Source of the DNA: Hyphomonas sp.
GTDB taxonomy: Bacteria; Pseudomonadota; Alphaproteobacteria; Caulobacterales; Hyphomonadaceae
Direction of reading: 5' to 3'
NCBI GenBank assembly: GCA_024743015.1
Contig: JANSXJ010000010.1
Coordinates: 1 to 22,190 of the forward strand
DNA length: 22,190 nucleotides
The position numbers were made by a program, and so were the translations under genes. Positions 1 to 6,921 of this stretch are shown piece by piece (the first letter of the stretch is position 1; each line of letters opens with the position of its first letter). A model generated the notes under the pieces. It was not told the origin of the DNA, did not search any database, and saw only the letters and a program-made list of their open reading frames with translations.

Positions 1-680
1 AGAATTTTGAGGCCGATCATCTCAAGGCGTTCCTGGAGCATACCGGACTGGGTGACGGAGACGGTATCTTCTTCTCAGCCGGAAAGGCGGCTGATGCGTA
101 CAAATTGGCCGGTGCGGCGCGCATCAAGGTCGGCGAGGAGCTGGATTTGGTCGAGCAGGGCGTCTTCCGCTTTTGCTGGATCGTCGATTTCCCGATGTAT
201 GAGTGGGACGAGGATAACAAGAAGGTCGATTTCAGCCACAACCCGTTCTCTATGCCACAAGGCGGTCTGGAGGCGTTGGAAGCTGCGTCGACGGATGAAG
301 AGCTCCTCGAAATCAAGGCATTTCAGTACGACATCGTCTGCAATGGCATCGAGCTTTCATCCGGAGCCATCCGAAACCACCGTCCGGAGCTTATGCTAAA
401 AGCGTTCGAGAAGGCGGGATATGGTCCGGAAGTGGTCGAAGCTGAGTTTGGCGGTATGTTGAATGCGTTCCGGTATGGCGCCCCACCGCATGGCGGGATT
501 GCGCCGGGTGTGGACCGTATGGTGATGCTGCTGGCCGATGCGGAGAATATTCGCGATGTCACACTGTTCCCGATGAACCAGCAGGCCCGCGACCTGATGA
601 TGCAGGCCCCAAGCCCCGTGCGCGAAGAGCAGCTGCGTGAGCTCCACATCCGCCTCGCGCCGCAGGTGAAGGATAAATAG
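1..680 (+). CDS. aspS: Aspartate--tRNA ligase, C-terminal part (5' end outside window)
   Basis: This is the 3' part of aspartyl-tRNA synthetase, the cytoplasmic class II enzyme that charges tRNA-Asp. The open frame enters at base 3 and closes with TAG at 678-680, giving about 225 residues. Visible family signatures are [17 protein letters not shown] (about 168-218), then [10 protein letters not shown] (about 238-267). The class II motif 3 stretch [16 protein letters not shown] lies at about 493-540; its Arg contacts ATP. The C-terminal tail [12 protein letters not shown] is usual for bacterial AspRS. An ATG at 105 opens a shorter frame, but it lies inside the conserved domain and is not the start. 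The gene is followed by a hairpin at 691-712. Whether it is the discriminating (Asp-only) or non-discriminating form cannot be decided from this fragment. Confidence 0.96.
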   Translation, partial: NFEADHLKAFLEHTGLGDGDGIFFSAGKAADAYKLAGAARIKVGEELDLVEQGVFRFCWIVDFPMYEWDEDNKKVDFSHNPFSMPQGGLEALEAASTDEELLEIKAFQYDIVCNGIELSSGAIRNHRPELMLKAFEKAGYGPEVVEAEFGGMLNAFRYGAPPHGGIAPGVDRMVMLLADAENIRDVTLFPMNQQARDLMMQAPSPVREEQLRELHIRLAPQVKDK

Positions 681-690
681 AGTCTCCGGA

Positions 691-712
691 GATACCTGCG
701 CAGGCAGGTATC
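691..712. repeat. Hairpin-forming palindromic element, copy 1
   Basis: This is a perfect 9-bp inverted repeat (GATACCTGC at 691-699, GCAGGTATC at 704-712) around a 4-nt loop, 10 nt after the aspS stop. Read on the minus strand its core is CCTGCCTGCGCAGG. The same pattern CCTGCCTNNNCAGG occurs at 760-781 and 10498-10519. No U-tract follows on either strand, so it is a poor intrinsic terminator. It could stabilise the aspS mRNA end or be a dispersed short palindromic repeat. Confidence 0.6.
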
Positions 713-759
713 CAATGACCGAGATTTCTACCCGATCACAATAAAAAGACTGGTCCATG

Positions 760-781
760 GACCCCTGCCTCCGCAGGGGTC
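760..781. repeat. Hairpin-forming palindromic element, copy 2
   Basis: A 9-bp inverted repeat (GACCCCTGC at 760-768, GCAGGGGTC at 773-781) surrounds the 4-nt loop CTCC, in the gap between aspS and serS. The core CCTGCCTCCGCAGG matches the consensus shared with copies at 691-712 and 10498-10519. A further GCAGGGGT at 789-796 could pair alternatively with the left arm. It is followed by CTTCGGG rather than a U-tract, so termination is only weakly supported. Confidence 0.55.
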
Positions 782-877
782 TTCGGGTGCAGGGGTGAAC
801 GAAATCGCGTCCTCGCTGTGGACGAATCCCATTCGGGCGCGTAGGAGCGTCACCGCTAATACAACTAGGTAGACGCC

Positions 878-2203
878 ATGTTCGATATCCGCGCCATTCG
901 TGACAATCCTGACGCTTTCCGGGCCGCTTTTGAGCGCAAGCAAAAAGGGCTGGGCGAGGTTGTTTCCCATATGCTGGATCACGACGCTGCCGTTCGCAAA
1001 GCGGTCGCTGACAAGCAGGAAGCGGAGGCCGCTCGGAATGCTAAGTCCAAGGAGATTGGCAAGGCTAAGGCGAGCGGTGACGACGCGCTGTTTGAACAGT
1101 TAAGAAAAGAGGTGGCCGAGGCGAAAGACGTGATCGAGGCCGCCGGTGAGCAAGAAGCGGCAGCCCGCGCCGAACTCAACAAGCTTCTCCTCGGCACGCC
1201 GAATATCCCGATGCCGGACGTGCCCGTGGGCGAGGATGAAGCCAGCAATGCTGAACAGCATGTCTGGGGCGATCCGAACGCGCGGCAGGGCGGACGCAAC
1301 GCCGTTCAGGACCATGCTGACCTGGGAGCGGGTCTGAAAAACGCGATCGGGCAACCTCTCATGGATTTCGAGGCGGCAGCCGCCATGAGCGGGGCGCGCT
1401 TTGTGGCTCTGCGCGGACGCCTCGCCCGCCTGGAACGCGCATTGGCGAGCTTCATGCTCGACAAACAGACCCTTGAGAACGGGTATGAGGAGATTACGCC
1501 TCCTCTTTTGGTGCGCCCTGAGGCTATGGTCGGAACAGGACAATTGCCGAAATTTGGTGAAGAGTCGTTTGAAACGACCAGCGGTCATTGGTTGATTGCA
1601 ACATCTGAAATTTCGCTCACCAATCTCGTCCGTGAACAAATTCTTGCCGCTGATCAGCTCCCGATCCGTATGACCGGTCATACCCCATGCTTCCGCTCCG
1701 AAGCGGGCAGTGCTGGGCGAGACACCAAAGGCATGATCCGCCTGCACCAGTTCAATAAGGTTGAGATGGTCTCCATCGTCCGCCACGAAGAAGAGGGCCT
1801 CGCCGAGCTGGAGCGTATGACCAAGTGCGCTGAGGGCATTCTGGAGGCGCTCGACCTGCCATACCGCCGCATGCTGCTCTGCACGGGCGATATGGGCTTC
1901 GGCGCACGCAAGACCTACGATCTGGAAGTCTGGCTGCCCAGCCAGAACACCTATCGTGAGATCAGTTCCTGTTCCTATTGCGGGGACTTCCAGGCCCGGC
2001 GCATGAATGCGCGATGGCGGCCCGCACCGAGTGAGGACAATGCCAAACCGAAACCCGAATTTGTCCATACACTTAACGGGTCTGGTCTCGCGGTTGGTCG
2101 GACTTTGGTAGCTGTGCTGGAGAATTACCAGAACGAAGATGGATCGATTACGGTCCCGGACGTGCTGAAGCCATATATGGGCGGGCTTGAGGTGATCTCG
2201 TGA
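878..2203 (+). CDS. serS: Serine--tRNA ligase
   Basis: This is seryl-tRNA synthetase (441 aa, normal for bacteria), a cytoplasmic class II enzyme charging tRNA-Ser and tRNA-Sec. Residues about 1-110 form the N-terminal arm that reaches the tRNA long variable loop; they start [18 protein letters not shown] and continue as a charged helical hairpin. The catalytic core follows. Motif 2 is [15 protein letters not shown] from residue 272, then the [10 protein letters not shown] stretch. [15 protein letters not shown] lies near 365-380. Motif 3 is [16 protein letters not shown] from about 403. The ATG at 878 is preceded by AGGTAG with short spacing. A GCTAATAC sequence at 855-862 resembles the Caulobacter -10 box, so a short leader is possible. 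The TGA stop overlaps the surE GTG start, which implies coupled translation. Confidence 0.97.
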   Translation: MFDIRAIRDNPDAFRAAFERKQKGLGEVVSHMLDHDAAVRKAVADKQEAEAARNAKSKEIGKAKASGDDALFEQLRKEVAEAKDVIEAAGEQEAAARAELNKLLLGTPNIPMPDVPVGEDEASNAEQHVWGDPNARQGGRNAVQDHADLGAGLKNAIGQPLMDFEAAAAMSGARFVALRGRLARLERALASFMLDKQTLENGYEEITPPLLVRPEAMVGTGQLPKFGEESFETTSGHWLIATSEISLTNLVREQILAADQLPIRMTGHTPCFRSEAGSAGRDTKGMIRLHQFNKVEMVSIVRHEEEGLAELERMTKCAEGILEALDLPYRRMLLCTGDMGFGARKTYDLEVWLPSQNTYREISSCSYCGDFQARRMNARWRPAPSEDNAKPKPEFVHTLNGSGLAVGRTLVAVLENYQNEDGSITVPDVLKPYMGGLEVIS

Positions 2204-2961
2204 GACTTCTCCTCACCAATGATGATGGCATCAACGCCCCCGGCCTTGAGGTTCTGGAACATATTGCACGGCAATTGACCGATGATATCTGGATCGTCGC
2301 GCCCGAACTGGAGCAATCCGGCAAGGGCCGGGCGATATCGCTGACGGAATTTGTCCGCGTTCGTGAGACCGGGCCGCAAAGATACGCTGTCAACGGGACA
2401 CCCAGTGACTGCGTCCTGCTCGCCCTCGACGAGTTGATGCCGGAGCGTCCGGACTTGATCCTGTCCGGCGTCAATGCCGGGCAGAATATCGCCGAGGATA
2501 CGACATTCTCCGGTACGATCGCGGCGGCGCTGTTCGGCATGCAACATGGCGTACCCAGCATTGCGCTGAGCCAGTCCAAGGGATTCCAGAACCCGCATTC
2601 CTGTCCGTGGGAGACGCCGATGGTCTGGGGCGCGCAGGTGTTGCGCCCGATTATCGAGAAGGGCTGGCCGAACGATCTGATCATCAACATCAACTTCCCT
2701 GACCGCGATCCGGAAGATGTGGCGGGCGTCCGCTTCACAAGCCAGGGTCTGCGTGATGAACGAATCATTCGGACAGAAGCACGGGAAGATCTTCGCGGAA
2801 ACGCCTATTACTGGATCGGATATCGAGGAAAACTCTCCAATCCGGACGAAGGCACGGATCTGCGCGCTATTTATGACGGTTACATCTCTGTAAGCCCCCT
2901 ACATGTGGATTTGACGCATGATGCGTTTCTGGCTGAGATGCGTGAGACATGGCCGACTTGA
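2200..2961 (+). CDS. surE: 5'/3'-nucleotidase SurE
   Basis: SurE is a divalent-metal-dependent survival protein that dephosphorylates nucleoside 5'- and 3'-monophosphates. The product has 253 residues, the usual length. It shows N7-D8-D9-G10 with the metal-binding aspartates, the [11 protein letters not shown] segment with Ser40, NGTPSDCV at 65-72, and SGVNAGQN with Asn92. These correspond to the four metal ligands known from E. coli and Thermotoga SurE, so activity is expected. I chose the GTG at 2200: it gives the canonical start [10 protein letters not shown], has GAGG at 2189-2192 seven bases upstream, and overlaps the serS stop by 4 bp. The 3' end overlaps pcm by 13 bp. The serS-surE-pcm order is common in alphaproteobacteria. 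Confidence 0.97.
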   Translation: MRLLLTNDDGINAPGLEVLEHIARQLTDDIWIVAPELEQSGKGRAISLTEFVRVRETGPQRYAVNGTPSDCVLLALDELMPERPDLILSGVNAGQNIAEDTTFSGTIAAALFGMQHGVPSIALSQSKGFQNPHSCPWETPMVWGAQVLRPIIEKGWPNDLIININFPDRDPEDVAGVRFTSQGLRDERIIRTEAREDLRGNAYYWIGYRGKLSNPDEGTDLRAIYDGYISVSPLHVDLTHDAFLAEMRETWPT

Positions 2962-3602
2962 TTCCTGATCCCATGCGAGCTGCGCGGCTCGTGCTTTCGC
3001 TAAGGCGGCAGGGGGTGACGGATGATGGGGTCCTCACGGCTCTGGAGACCGTAGATCGCGGCGTTTTCGTTGCACCTCACCTATCGAGCATGGTGGCCGA
3101 AGATTGCGCCTTGCCGATCCCTTGTGGACAAAGCATCCCGAGACCCATCGTAACGGCGAAGCTCCTGCGGGCATTACAGGTTTCCCCGGGCAAGCAGGAG
3201 CGCGTCCTGCTGATTGGATCAGGGTCCGGATATACGGCGGCCTTGCTCAGCCAGATTAGTCGCCATGTGTACGGGATCGAGCGCTACGAACGACTGGTGG
3301 AACAATCACGGCAGCGACTGAACGATCTGGCGGTGGAGAATGTTTCCATTCGGCATGGAAATGGATTGACGGGGCTTCAGGAGCACGGTCCCTATGATCG
3401 GATATTGCTGACAGGGGCGGTAAAAACGATCCCCGCCGTCTTGATTGAGCAACTCGGCAAGGGCGGCCTGCTTGTCACGCCGATAGAGACGAGTTCTGGG
3501 CCTCAGATTCTACGAACCGTTAGCAAATCCAAAGCGGTAAACGACGAACCTATGCCCGATCGTCTCGCGCTTCTTTCTGAGGGGGTCTCTCAGCGCCTCT
3601 GA
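2949..3602 (+). CDS. pcm: Protein-L-isoaspartate O-methyltransferase, divergent
   Basis: This is a PIMT-family protein of 217 aa, the usual size. It would methylate L-isoaspartyl residues with S-adenosylmethionine as the first step in repair of deamidated proteins. Family landmarks are the N-terminal RAARLVLSLRRQGVTD, the pre-active-site loop CGQSIPRPIVTA (59-70), the SAM motif I VLLIGSGSGYTAALL (86-100), GIERYERLVEQ, and PYDRILLTGAVKTIP (148-162). Several normally near-invariant positions differ. The usual GQTISQP loop reads GQSIPRP, so the active-site Ser is Pro. LEIGTGSGY reads LLIGSGSGY, and the GDG of motif II reads GNG. Assignment is supported by fold-wide similarity and by overlap with surE; activity is less certain. 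It converges on the Kazal gene with only 13 nt between stops. Confidence 0.88.
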   Translation: MADLIPDPMRAARLVLSLRRQGVTDDGVLTALETVDRGVFVAPHLSSMVAEDCALPIPCGQSIPRPIVTAKLLRALQVSPGKQERVLLIGSGSGYTAALLSQISRHVYGIERYERLVEQSRQRLNDLAVENVSIRHGNGLTGLQEHGPYDRILLTGAVKTIPAVLIEQLGKGGLLVTPIETSSGPQILRTVSKSKAVNDEPMPDRLALLSEGVSQRL

Positions 3603-3615
3603 AGGCATTGAGCGG

Positions 3616-4002
3616 CTATTGCAGGTCCGGGCTCTCACACTCACCTGCAATGGCGATGCTGGCACCAGCTGCCGCCGCCTCACAGGCATTCCCGTAAGTC
3701 TGGCCATCACAGCCACAGACAGGAACGTATTCACGAGTGCATATTTCGGGACGCGGCTGACAGGTGCCCGCACCATCCAGAATTTCCAGGCATTGCCCTG
3801 GTTCCTGCTGGCAATAGAAGCCTGCGGGACATTCAAGACCGGCAATACCTCCGCAAGCCTCCCCGGTTGGATCAATTGCGGGGAGCGTTTCTTCGATAAT
3901 CGTCTCGACAATTTCGGGCTCAGAGGTCTCTGACTCAGGCGCATCGCCGCCACCGCACGCGGTCAGCAATACAGCGCTGAGTGATAAGATTAGCACACGC
4001 AT
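3616..4002 (-). CDS. Kazal-type serine protease inhibitor domain lipoprotein
   Basis: This is a 128-aa secreted lipoprotein. A short signal peptide ends in a lipobox with L13-T14-A15-C16, followed by an acidic linker (about 18-49). Next comes a cysteine-rich part (Cys50, 58, 64, 71), then a Kazal-like domain with Cys81, 88, 96, 98, 107 and 122. The segment CTREYVPVCGCDGQTYGNAC (88-107) keeps the Kazal spacing C-x7-C and C-x10-C. It closely resembles the reactive loop of turkey ovomucoid third domain (CTLEYRPLCG), which puts Arg90 at P1, so a trypsin-like target is predicted. The residue after the lipid-modified Cys is Gly, compatible with outer-membrane sorting. A good ribosome site (AAGGGGAG, 6-nt spacer) supports the ATG. 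It has its own transcription unit, since a terminator lies between it and the upstream SDR gene. Its cellular target is unknown. Confidence 0.9.
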   Translation of the reverse strand: MRVLILSLSAVLLTACGGGDAPESETSEPEIVETIIEETLPAIDPTGEACGGIAGLECPAGFYCQQEPGQCLEILDGAGTCQPRPEICTREYVPVCGCDGQTYGNACEAAAAGASIAIAGECESPDLQ

Positions 4003-4040
4003 CGGGCACTCCCCTTCAGTCCCATTTCCCTGTGCAGCAT

Positions 4041-4081
4041 AGAAAAGAAAAACCGGCGACGCCAGAGCAGGCCGCCGGTTT
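4041..4081 (-). terminator. Rho-independent terminator of the SDR gene
   Basis: On the minus strand, 30 nt after the SDR stop, a 9-bp GC-rich stem (4081-4073 with 4058-4050, ACCGGCG core) closes a 14-nt loop. The T-rich run TTTCTTTTCT (4050-4041) follows directly. This is a textbook intrinsic terminator and insulates the Kazal gene from read-through. Confidence 0.8.
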
Positions 4082-4110
4082 CCCGTGTTTTGTAATGAAA
4101 TGCCTATAAA

Positions 4111-5028
4111 TCAGGCTTTTGCGGCCGCTTCCTGGAGGCGCGCAAAGATGTTCTGACCGTGACCCGAGCCAGATTCGAAGTGGGTTTGTACAGATGTATC
4201 GGTGATCTGGTCCCATTTTGCCGCGACGGCTTCGGCGGTCAGGGCGTCGCCCTGTCCGACAAATGCGCCTTTTGTCTCGACGATTTGCGCCATCGAAAAC
4301 GCTCCCGCGCCAGCGGAAAGGATCATCCCGGTTGGGGCATCCTCTTTAACCAGGTTCATCACGCCAGGCGTGACGTATTCCGGCTTGAGATTGTCGAGCA
4401 TCGCCTGAGGCATCAGACCTTCTGTCATTCGCGTCGCCGCGATTGGGCATATCGTGTTGATTTTGATGTTGTTCTTAGCGCCTTCAATTTTCAGCGTGTT
4501 CATCATACCGACGACGCCGAGCTTGCCCGCGCCATAGTTGGCCTGTCCAAAATTACCGTAGAGGCCGGTAGAAGAGGTGGTCACGACAATACGGCCATAA
4601 TTCTGCTCTTTCATGATGTTCCAGGCAGCGTGTACCGGCTTGAACGTACCTCGCAGGTGGACGTCGAGGACCAAGTTGATGTCTTCCGTCGTCATCTTGG
4701 AGAAGGATTTGTCGCGAAGGATACCGGCATTAGCAATGATGATGTCGATCCGGCCAAAGGCCTCCATCGTGTCATCGATCATTTTCTTGACGCCTGCATC
4801 ATCAGCTACGGAAGAACCGTTCGCAATCGCTTCACCGCCCATAGCCTTGATTTCAGCAACAACGGCTTCTGCAGCTTCAGAATTGCCACCGGATCCATCC
4901 ATAGCGCCGCCGAGGTCGTTGATCACGACTTTTGCGCCGCGCCGGGCGAGCTCCAACGCGTGTTGGCGACCAAGGCCGCCGCCGGCTCCTGTTACGATAG
5001 CAACGCGATCATCAAAACGAATGGACAT
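4111..5028 (-). CDS. SDR-family (3R)-hydroxyacyl-CoA dehydrogenase-like oxidoreductase
   Basis: This is a 305-aa short-chain dehydrogenase/reductase. The NAD(P) site TGAGGGLG lies at 13-20, with NDLGG after strand 2. The NAG motif is at 100-102. The catalytic set is Ser152/153, Tyr165 and Lys169 in TSSTGLYGNFGQANYGAGK. The sequence INDLGG plus the long insert at 41-50, the VHLRGTF segment and a C-terminal extension of about 60 residues resemble the dehydrogenase domain of peroxisomal multifunctional enzyme 2 (HSD17B4). This suggests oxidation of 3-hydroxyacyl-CoA in fatty-acid or branched-chain breakdown; the exact substrate is inferred. The ATG has a strong AGGAGG site seven bases upstream. 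The gene is monocistronic, with a terminator at 4041-4081, and is divergent from the VOC gene across a region holding a palindrome at 5088-5101. Confidence 0.9.
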   Translation of the reverse strand: MSIRFDDRVAIVTGAGGGLGRQHALELARRGAKVVINDLGGAMDGSGGNSEAAEAVVAEIKAMGGEAIANGSSVADDAGVKKMIDDTMEAFGRIDIIIANAGILRDKSFSKMTTEDINLVLDVHLRGTFKPVHAAWNIMKEQNYGRIVVTTSSTGLYGNFGQANYGAGKLGVVGMMNTLKIEGAKNNIKINTICPIAATRMTEGLMPQAMLDNLKPEYVTPGVMNLVKEDAPTGMILSAGAGAFSMAQIVETKGAFVGQGDALTAEAVAAKWDQITDTSVQTHFESGSGHGQNIFARLQEAAAKA

Positions 5029-5087
5029 GGGTGTGCCTCCTAGAACATTTACTCATTGTGCGAGTGCGAAGGCCTTGCACCATCCGC

Positions 5088-5101
5088 TGACGTAAACGTC
5101 A
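5088..5101. promoter_or_regulatory. Operator-like palindrome between SDR and VOC genes
   Basis: TGACGTAAACGTCA is a 14-nt dyad (6-bp arms, AA centre) in the 152-nt divergent gap. It lies 60 nt upstream of the SDR start. On the minus strand it contains TTGACG, so a bound factor would cover a possible -35 element. From memory, it resembles sites proposed for LiuR-type MerR regulators of branched-chain amino acid and acyl-CoA degradation. That match needs checking against a motif collection. No regulator gene is present in the window. Confidence 0.45.
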
Positions 5102-5180
5102 AGCGTCGACGCTGCGTTACCTCTTGTCAGGGCAGGACCGGCATGGTCGCTAGGCGGAAACAGAACCACAGGAGTCTCCC

Positions 5181-5549
5181 ATGCTTGCTTACGTCACTCT
5201 CGGATCGAACAATTCCGAAAAAGCTGTTGAATTTTATGACGCTGTCCTCGCCGAAATGGGCGCCAAGCGGTTTTTCGACAATGGGCGGCTCTACTTCTAT
5301 GGAGTGGAACCTGGTCAACCAATGCTCGCCATTGGCGGTCCATATGACGAAGGAACTGCGACGAACGGTAACGGAGTGATGCCAGCGCTGGGCGTACCTG
5401 ATCGAGAAACAGTTGACCGTGTCTACGCCAAAGCGATCGAGCTCGGTGCGCCGAGTGAGGGTGAGCCAGGTGAGCGCATGCCAACCTTCTATGGCGGTTA
5501 CTTTCGCGATCCCGATGGCCACAAGATTTGCGTTTGCAAACTCGGATAG
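5181..5549 (+). CDS. VOC-family (glyoxalase/bleomycin-resistance fold) protein
   Basis: This is a 122-aa single-module vicinal oxygen chelate protein, probably a cytoplasmic dimer. It begins MLAYVTLGSNNSEKAVEFYD, the typical beta-alpha start of the family. It ends GGYFRDPDGHKICVCKLG, where the FxDPDGH turn is diagnostic. The usual first metal ligand (His near residue 5) is replaced in the LAYVTLG strand and a terminal Glu ligand is not obvious, so glyoxalase I activity should not be assumed. Members with this N-terminus are common in alphaproteobacteria without known substrate. The ATG has an AGGAG site 7 nt upstream. A GC-rich hairpin at 5575-5593 follows, so it is probably transcribed separately from the transporter gene. 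Confidence 0.87.
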   Translation: MLAYVTLGSNNSEKAVEFYDAVLAEMGAKRFFDNGRLYFYGVEPGQPMLAIGGPYDEGTATNGNGVMPALGVPDRETVDRVYAKAIELGAPSEGEPGERMPTFYGGYFRDPDGHKICVCKLG

Positions 5550-5574
5550 ATCACATTGCTGACAACAATACTGG

Positions 5575-5593
5575 CCCGCTCGGCAAGAGCGGG
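5575..5593 (+). terminator. Possible terminator after the VOC gene
   Basis: CCCGCTC (5575-5581) and GAGCGGG (5587-5593) form a 7-bp GC stem with the loop GGCAA, 25 nt after the VOC stop. It is followed by TTAGTCCTTTCTC, only moderately T-rich. A weak or partial intrinsic terminator is the simplest reading. Confidence 0.5.
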
Positions 5594-5634
5594 TTAGTCC
5601 TTTCTCAGGGAAACGACCAAGTGAGGATCTGCTG

Positions 5635-6912
5635 ATGGAATGGGGCTGGGATAATGCGCGGGCGTTGCTCGGAATTGCGATGATTTTTGGCATCGCGTGG
5701 GGCCTGTCGGAAAACAAGAAAGCCTTTCCGTGGAAGATCGCCCTCGGTGCCGTTGGAATCCAGTTCGCATTTGCCCTTATCCTGTTCGGTATTCCGATTA
5801 TCCGCGAAGCGCTCTTTGCCGCTAATATCGTTGTCGACAGCCTGATCAACGCCACGGCCTACGGCACTCAGTTCGTGTTTGGACCGACATTCGGAACTCA
5901 GGCGGGCTGGGAAGAATTCACCGGACAACCGGGACCAATATTTGCCGTCCATTTGCTGCCATTGATCATCGTCGTCGCAGCGCTGTCAGCCATACTCTGG
6001 CACTGGCACATCCTGCGCTGGGTCACCAAGGGCTTCGCATTCGTTTTTCGCAAAGGCATGGGGCTAGGTGGAGCGACCTCACTGGCTGTGTCTGCGAACG
6101 TCTTCATGGGGATGACCGAAGCGCCGGTACTGGTGAAACCATACCTGAAAGGCATGTCGCGATCTGAGATATTCATCCTGATGGTCGCAGGGTTCGCGAC
6201 AGTCGCCGGCAGCGTTCTGGTGCTCTACGGCGTTTTCCTGAAAGACGCGCTACCCAATGCGCTTGGGCAATTACTAGCCGCGTCGCTCATCGCAGCGCCC
6301 GCTGCAGTCGCTCTGGCGCTCATCATGGTGCCGGAGAGTGTCGATTCGAAGCTACGCGCGCATGAGCCTGATTTTGAGTACGAGTCCACTATGGACGCGT
6401 TCGCGACTGGCGCTTCAGATGGCCTGAAAATTCTTGCGAACATTGTCACGATGCTGATCGCGGCCTTCGCGCTGCTCTTCCTCGTCAATTCCGGGCTTAG
6501 CGCTTTGCCCGATTTCAACGGAGCGCCGCTCTCGATTGAACGCGTACTTGGCTGGGTCTTTGCCCCGATCATGTACATGGTCGGCGTTCCCATGTCAGAA
6601 GCTGCACAATCTGGATCTCTGATCGGTATCAAGACGGTTTTGACCGAGTTTGTAGCATTTCTGCAGCTCGCCGGTGAAGGCGGGGAAGGCCTGTCTGATC
6701 GCACCACGATGATCACCGCTCACGCCATTTGCGGTTTCGCCAATTTTGGCTCTATCGGGATCCTGATTGGCGGTCTGTCGATCATCGAACCGCAGCGGCG
6801 GACGACATTCCTGGAGCTCGCCTGGAAGACTTTGGTGGCGGGCACGCTAGCGACGTGTCTGTCGGGCGCCGTCGTTGGGGCTTTGCCGCAAGCCTTGTTC
6901 TTCGGGAGTTAG
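5635..6912 (+). CDS. Concentrative nucleoside transporter (CNT/NupC family)
   Basis: This is a 425-aa inner-membrane symporter of the CNT family, importing nucleosides with H+ or Na+. Hydrophobic helices start near residues 10, 35 and 105. The family core is present: GGATSLAVSANVFMGMTEAP at 145-164, GFATVAGSV at 186-194, the VPMSEAAQSG segment with Glu322, and AICGFANFGSIGI near 364-376. In Vibrio CNT the equivalents of TEAP, this Glu and the GFANF Asn contact the nucleoside. The residue before TEAP is Met160 where characterised CNTs usually have Gln. An N-terminal segment and a periplasmic-looking insert (about 80-103, GPTFGTQAGWEEFTGQPG) also match the family. The ATG is preceded by GAGGA. 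The TonB receptor begins 9 nt after the stop, implying one operon. Confidence 0.94.
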   Translation: MEWGWDNARALLGIAMIFGIAWGLSENKKAFPWKIALGAVGIQFAFALILFGIPIIREALFAANIVVDSLINATAYGTQFVFGPTFGTQAGWEEFTGQPGPIFAVHLLPLIIVVAALSAILWHWHILRWVTKGFAFVFRKGMGLGGATSLAVSANVFMGMTEAPVLVKPYLKGMSRSEIFILMVAGFATVAGSVLVLYGVFLKDALPNALGQLLAASLIAAPAAVALALIMVPESVDSKLRAHEPDFEYESTMDAFATGASDGLKILANIVTMLIAAFALLFLVNSGLSALPDFNGAPLSIERVLGWVFAPIMYMVGVPMSEAAQSGSLIGIKTVLTEFVAFLQLAGEGGEGLSDRTTMITAHAICGFANFGSIGILIGGLSIIEPQRRTTFLELAWKTLVAGTLATCLSGAVVGALPQALFFGS

Positions 6913-6921
6913 CCGAACCTA

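Noticed and set aside
681..877. Small RNA or T-box-like leader before serS
   Set aside because: Hairpins are present, but there is no T-box motif, no antiterminator pairing and no U-tract, and T-box control is not expected in alphaproteobacteria.
1100..2068. Long minus-strand ORF (322 aa) across serS
   Set aside because: It is fully antisense to a well-conserved serS, has no recognisable domain and no ribosome site; it reflects the base composition of the coding strand.
4159..5043. Plus-strand ORF (294 aa) across the SDR gene
   Set aside because: The minus-strand frame has every SDR motif, a strong AGGAGG site and a terminator; the plus-strand frame shows no family features.
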